Assembly (NCBI GenBank): GCA_944990035.1
Contig: CALYLX010000027.1
Location: forward strand, 1 to 64,000
DNA length: 64,000 bases
DNA from: Clitopilus passeckerianus
Lineage: Eukaryota > Basidiomycota > Agaricomycetes > Agaricales > Entolomataceae
Direction of reading: 5' to 3'
This document shows, piece by piece, positions 59,134 to 64,000 of the stretch. The translations under genes were made by a program, and so were the position numbers. Position 1 is the first letter of the stretch. Each line of letters begins with the position of its first letter. The notes beneath the pieces were generated by a model, which worked only from the letters and a program-made list of their open reading frames with translations, was not told the origin of the DNA and did not search any database.

Positions 59134-62100
59134 ATGGAACGTTCTGGCCTTTGGACGCCTGATCCAACAGAGCACAACACCTCGATTCCACTTAGTTCGA
59201 CTCACATTTCGCAGGCGAGGCAGACTTCGAAGGATGGTTGTGTAACACTTAGCTTTGCGAAACTGAATTTGACGGACCTTGGGGCGGCAGCTGTAGAGGA
59301 GCTATTGCTAGTGGGCAAAACGTCTGTTGGAGATGCCCCACAACGGTATGTGGCAGTTTACATCGCATTTCACCCACCTCAACTTTCTTTTTGACAAGGA
59401 TAACTCTTGGATTCAATCGACTCACTAGACTTCCCTCAGAGTTTGTTTTGTTGTCCCACCTCCGATATCTAAACCTCGAACGAAACAACTTCACAGTCTT
59501 TCCGGATGTAGTGCGTCTCTTCCCAGGAACACCCAGCAGACATGAATATTAATCGTGTTGGAATGCATAGCTCATCTCAATGCCAACCTTGGACATTTTA
59601 GACATAAGCCACAATAGGATCAGGAAGCTTCCTCAGGAGGCTGGGCAACTCGCAAGGCTTCGGGTAGGAGGGTCTAAAAGCAGCCTTATTTCCGGTGACT
59701 TACCGCCTTACAGGTTTTGTGTCTAAGGCGCAACAAGTTGACACATCTTCCTGATTACCTCCGTGATTTTCGCAAACTCGAAATCCTCCAAATAGAACGG
59801 AACCCACTACAATGGCCGCCTTCTCGTGTCATCGAGTCTCTCAGCAAATCAGCACCTCAGGAATCGAGAAGCGTCGATGTTCGAGCCCTGCAGCTCTGGA
59901 TGGATACAAACCCAAAGGAAGTAGGCATGCCCGATCTCTCGGGTTATAGTGAACCTTCCTCAAACGATTTAAGGTGAGTTGTATTTTGACCTCAGCAGAA
60001 ACACAACAATTTAGTGTTCTTTTGTATTATCGCTAGCGATAGGGACTGGCATAGTCAACTCTCTGCAAGCACTGATCATAGTTTTGATCGCTGGCCACAT
60101 TCCCGCTCCTTCTCCGTCGAGTCCTCGCTCTCCATGACATCTATTGCCGAGAGGCTGGAGGACGATGCAGATCATGGATCAGATAAGGACGTCTCCCAAA
60201 CCCGTTTCCCGAAATTCTTTGCAGGATCTCCCCATGGTAGCCCCCGCCCTCCCGGTCAAGGCCGAGCAGATCGTATACCAGCCACACAAAATAATGGGAA
60301 CCTGCGGATTGATACACATACGGGATTTGAAATTTCCCAGGCTCAGGAGGCTCAACTTCCCGTGAAACAAAGCATGCCTGACCTTCGGACCGCAAGGTTG
60401 AATTTCACGAAGAAGTCGGTAGTTTCACCGGTCGTGCTACCTTCGCCCTCCAGCGAGGTTAGGAATAGCGCTGACGAACAACGTTCAGTTGACAACTCGA
60501 TGCCGACTTCGCATGCAAGATCTGGACTTGAAGCGGAGCTAGCCAACCAGGCAGCGAGGGGGCTCAAACCCGGAAACACTGACTCAAATTCATCCGTAGA
60601 TGAGAATAGCCCTAGGGTTCAACCATCCAGTGCAGCCCGAAAGCCTCCACATCCAATCTTCTACTTAGCTGAAACAGCTCGAAGCCTCGTCTTCGCACTC
60701 ACTAAAGTTCATATTTCCCTCAAACAACAGCTTTTGTCAGTCGAAGGCACCAGCTCCACGACAAGAAAGATATTAGAATCATTGGGGCACGACCTTGGGC
60801 AACTATCCCATGCCTTGGATGTTTTCGAATCGGTCAAGCAAAGGACCCTTCCACCTCCCGCCGTATGTCGGGCGCTCGTAGAGAGCTGCAAAGACGCGGT
60901 TGCAACTTTCCGACACACGGTGGACTTGTTAAACCCATTGCTGCGTGCACCGTCAACCCAAACGGAGCCACAGTTGGCGAAGTGGCTGGTCGTGGAGATA
61001 TGGGCCGCCACTGCCGAAATAGCTGGTGCATGGCAAACATTCTTTCCGCTGCTCCATTCGATCACCCCATGGCTACCATCTCGTCCAACATTGCACGCAC
61101 TCCCTACCATGAGGCATCCGAATGGCAATCCCCAGGCATTTATACCAGCAAGTTCTCGGACTACACATCTAGCTTTAGGCCCCCCAGCACCGCTACAGGC
61201 AGGAGGGGCTCGCAGTCGTCGGCACGCAGGGTCTTTCAGCTTCAAGGATGTCGAGCTCGGGAAACTACTTCCCTCTAATGAGGAATTTCCAGCATTCTTG
61301 CGAGGAATTGCTCAAGGAGCGGCGGCTGAAGCCCCTACGCTACGAGCACCGAAGAGGCACATGACAATACCTCTAACGACAGTTCAATCGCCATCTCCGA
61401 CTGCTCCAGATCAAGTAACATCTGCTACTCCTTACACACCATGGCTCAGTGATGCCGAGGGTCACTCGCGTCAAAGTTCTCAGACATCGATTTATTCACC
61501 ATCTCACTCACCTTCAATACCTTCAAGAAGTTTCCTCGATTTCGCATCAACATCAGAATCCGATGCTACTCAGGAGACGGTCCAAGCGGTACTGGTTGCC
61601 GTAAATATTGCACCTTCTGTATGGGACTTGCTGGACTCCATGGCGCAGGAAGGCGCTATCATCGATCACTCTATTCAAGGTCTCATACAGACTGCCCGAG
61701 ACGCTACCTTTGATCTGGCAAGCGTTGTGAGTGACGCTGTCATCGACGTATACGCGTTTCAGCATTCGGCCCAGTTTTTCCTCAAAGTGAGCGGGCGATA
61801 TACACAACCGGTCCCTTGTACTGATGGCATGACAGACTGTGGTACAATTGTCCAACATGGTAAAGTCGTTCGGTCGTCCACAGGATTTCCCTCCCGTTCT
61901 ACGGGGGAAAATGCTGGAACTGACCAATGCCACGGAGCACTTTGCTGTCTTGCTACCTACGGTGGTTGACGGGTCCAATGGCACCGTTTCACGATCTATA
62001 TCCCCCTTGAATTCCTTCACTCCTCTGGAATCGTCCAAGAGTCCCAATTTTGATGACCTCCAGCTTTCTTCAAGTCTTTCTCGTGGTCGCTCGATTCCAC

Positions 62101-62228
62101 CTCCAAACACCCAGTATTTGTCACCGAATCCCGCCAGTTCTACACAGTTCTTAAAACCAACGTCGAACCCTCGACACATGCATACGCGTGAGCGCAGTCC
62201 AGATCGCAGGCATGAGGACCCAGGATAA
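59134..62228 (+). CDS. SOG2: SOG2-like leucine-rich-repeat protein of the RAM polarity pathway
   Basis: Sog2 binds the Ste20-type kinase of the RAM (Cbk1/Ace2) network controlling polarised growth and cell separation. LRRs occupy the first 250 or so residues: ITLGFNRLTRLPSEF, YLNLERNNFTVFPD, ILDISHNRIRKLPQE and VLCLRRNKLTHLPDYL. A phospho-site-rich linker follows, then the Sog2 family region from PIFYLAETARSLVFALTKVH through CRALVESCKDAVATFRHTV and WAATAEIAGAWQTFFPLL to VAVNIAPSVWDLLDSMAQ. The C-terminus is Ser/Pro-rich and ends DRRHEDPG. About seven exons; the intron near 61792-61839 joins QFFLK to TVVQLSNMVKSFG. It converges on the JmjC gene with 184 bp between stops. Confidence 0.88.
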
Positions 62229-62412
62229 CCCATTTATCAAAATTTGTGGATGTGGCTAAATCGTGGGTCATACAGATTCATACCTCCAAGCAGTTGGGCT
62301 TCCCGACAGGACTGCAGTTGGTACTCATCATTTCTGAGGGTTGAAAATAATAATAGGAGAATGATGCATTTCATAGAATACTGAGCATTTAATTTTGGGA
62401 TAATAATATCAT

Positions 62413-64000
62413 TTAGAACCACATTGACACCGAGAAGCTGGTTGATTCACTTCGCATGGAATGCCACCATCCAGGGGGAATGAAGAGCATATCCCCAGGC
62501 CCTAAGGTGGTATAGCTTGCGTCCGCAATTAGTTCCTCAGGAAGGTCTTGAGTAGATGGAGGTTCGTCGTCGTGGAATACGTTGAGAGGTGATGTATTGG
62601 ACAGCATAGAAAGACTTGGATGTGTATTTTCATGGGAACTGGCGCCTGCAGGTTGCATGGACGGGGACATTTTTGGTGGAGCTAACCAAATGGTTTTATG
62701 CCCAACAACTTGGACTAGAGGAGAATAAGTTTGGTTTCAGGCACTCAAAAAAAGAAATCTGACCGAAAAAATTGAAGTATGGGTCCTGGTGATAGGAATA
62801 GTGTGAGGAAATACTCAGTCAGGAAAAGACAGCCACGTACAGTGTGCGCGGGTGATAGTGTCCCCTTCGGGCCTAGCCATGCGTTGAGCACCAAATTGTC
62901 GTCGTTTTTGGGCGGTTTATAATCGCTGTATTCGTTCGCATCAATCGAGGCAAAAATATAATCGGGAACGTTGATATCGTCACGAAGGCCTGGGAAGTGA
63001 GTCAGAAGGTCGTATTGTGCCAGGTAGAGCATATTCCTCGTGCTGCCGTTGACGCCGACCGATTGGTCTGCAAGGTCAAGTGAAGCCAGAAAGGTCTCCC
63101 AGCTCATGACTTCTTGGGACCAGTCATTTTCGCGATAGTCTCTTCCTATCTCCACAGGAACAACACGTCCAGGCCCAGACACCGACTTCAGGTAAGCCGC
63201 TGAACACCATGGATGATTTGTGAGCGCTGGCCAATCCTCAGCAAAGTTGTGCAGGATAAAAGGCTTGGATGCCAGGTGGGCTTGAAATTCGAACATGGAA
63301 GGTGGATTCGGCAACACTGCAACTTGGTTTTTTGCGGATGGACATTTGGCAGGGTGGGGATCGATTCTTGGAGGAGGGGAAGACCACTGATAGTTCAGCG
63401 GCTCGTATGAGAGAAAAGAGCGTTGAATCCCGGTTATCAAAGCATGGACTGATTCAAGACGTCCACATGCTATCCCACACACGATTATGATGTGGTCGAG
63501 GAGGGCTAAGGATTCAAGGGCGGTGGAAGAAGTTAGATTGCCCAGAGATAGTAAAAGAGATGTAATAGTGTACAGTTGCATCCATGCTACCACCATCGGC
63601 GCGTCGCCACAGCTTTTCATGCTCTGATAGGCGATTGCTTTCAGTTCTTTGAGGTCCTCCCATGTCGTTTCGTTCGAGTTTGAGACCGCGACGTTGTGAG
63701 CAGCCACGCGCAGACGGTCAACGCTAGCTTCATCACATTTTTCGAGAACTTATATACGGGGTTGAGCTCTATTAGCCTCTGTGAAAGTTGCGATAATGGT
63801 GCATGAACCTGCTGTCAACGGGCTTTGGGAATCGATCAGTTCCTGCAAAAGATTTTGAATGTACAGGGCCTTCCAGGGTTGTTGCATTAGGGTGTGACCG
63901 TGACGGAGTAAAAAGTCACACGCGAGCAAGGAAGATTTAAAGAGTGGACCGCTCAGGTGTGTGAAGGCTCTCCCCCCGTAAACAAGTGCAAATACACCTG
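62413..64000 (-). CDS. JmjC-domain oxygenase (JMJD5/KDM8-like), 5' truncated by the window
   Basis: Cupin-fold Fe(II)/2-oxoglutarate oxygenase; relatives hydroxylate or demethylate protein side chains. The frame is still open at 64000, so the true start is outside. The visible N-terminal part is helical (PWKALYIQNLLQELIDSQ, CDEASVDRLRVAAHN) as in JMJD5. The JmjC domain runs from PFILHNFAEDWPALTNHPW through NAWLGPKGTLSPAHTDPYFN to LFIPPGWWHSMRSESTSF and ends SVSMWF. Metal ligands are His and Asp of HTD and His of WWHS. Asp lies on a 22-nt micro-exon. An inserted Ser/His/Asn-rich loop (AGASSHENTHPSLSML) precedes the final strands. About four exons are visible. The substrate is unknown. Confidence 0.87.
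62764..62785 (-). other. 22-nt micro-exon in the JmjC gene
   Basis: It encodes DPYFNFF plus one base, between a CAG acceptor and a GTCAGA donor. Skipping it would remove the Fe-binding Asp and shift the frame. Confidence 0.75.

Noticed and set aside
1..64000. Transposon, provirus, CRISPR array, rRNA or secondary-metabolite cluster
   Set aside because: I looked for reverse transcriptase, integrase, transposase, PKS/NRPS and repeat-spacer patterns on both strands and found none.

Overview
This window is nuclear DNA of a filamentous basidiomycete, most likely a mushroom-forming Agaricomycete. Nearly every gene is cut by short introns (about 50-60 nt, mostly GT-AG, with CTNAY-like branch points). 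Gene density is about one per 2.5 kb. The gene set is fungal housekeeping: fused NADH-glutamate synthase, SOG2, MSS51, EAF1, exo-beta-1,3-glucanase. I see no transposon, CRISPR array, provirus or secondary-metabolite cluster. All gene models were spliced by eye; exon edges are reading-frame-consistent but unproven.

Layout, left to right. 1-4.1 kb: 5'-truncated Xaa-Pro dipeptidase (+), an unrecognised proline-rich protein (-), and a CUE-AlkB-GRF dioxygenase (+). 4.2-10.3 kb: M13 metallopeptidase (+), HIS3 (-), MSS51 (+). 10.4-17.2 kb: glutamate synthase GLT1 (-). 18.0-26.9 kb: CHORD/CS co-chaperone (+), mitochondrial IF-2 (-), mitochondrial scramblase-like AIM25 (+), CDC45 (-). 27.4-34.8 kb: membrane-anchored GH5 glucanase (-) and NuA4 subunit EAF1/VID21 (+). 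34.9-39.9 kb: two tandem paralogues with a T5orf172 (DUF1766-like) domain (-,-), separated by 1.7 kb without a supportable gene. 40.1-46.8 kb: twinfilin (-), rabenosyn/PEP7 FYVE protein (+), LOG-type hydrolase (+), tryptophanyl-tRNA synthetase (-). 47.0-51.4 kb: NOT4 (+). 51.6-58.8 kb: D-lactate dehydrogenase (-), PDCD5 (+), PAN2 (-). 59.1-64 kb: SOG2-like LRR protein (+) and a 5'-truncated JmjC protein (-).

There are no operons; the genes share space rather than pathway. Strand flips at 19 of 24 neighbouring pairs. Convergent stop codons are usually 66-184 bp apart and many start codons face each other across 90-170 bp. Two loose functional pairings exist: NOT4 and PAN2 both act on mRNA decay through CCR4-NOT/PAN, and mtIF2 and AIM25 are divergently transcribed mitochondrial proteins.

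The strongest non-routine signals are: HIS3 with two non-canonical introns, one apparently AT-AC inside the HHTAED metal site and one GC-AG; paired ACGCGT (MluI cell-cycle) boxes just upstream of CDC45; an inverted GATAAG pair upstream of GLT1; a CUE-AlkB-GRF fusion; the tandem T5orf172 pair sharing an N-terminal Cys/His module; a perfect 11-bp inverted repeat at 40.0 kb; a 22-nt micro-exon carrying the JmjC metal ligand; and a small Pol III-like element at 30.6 kb.
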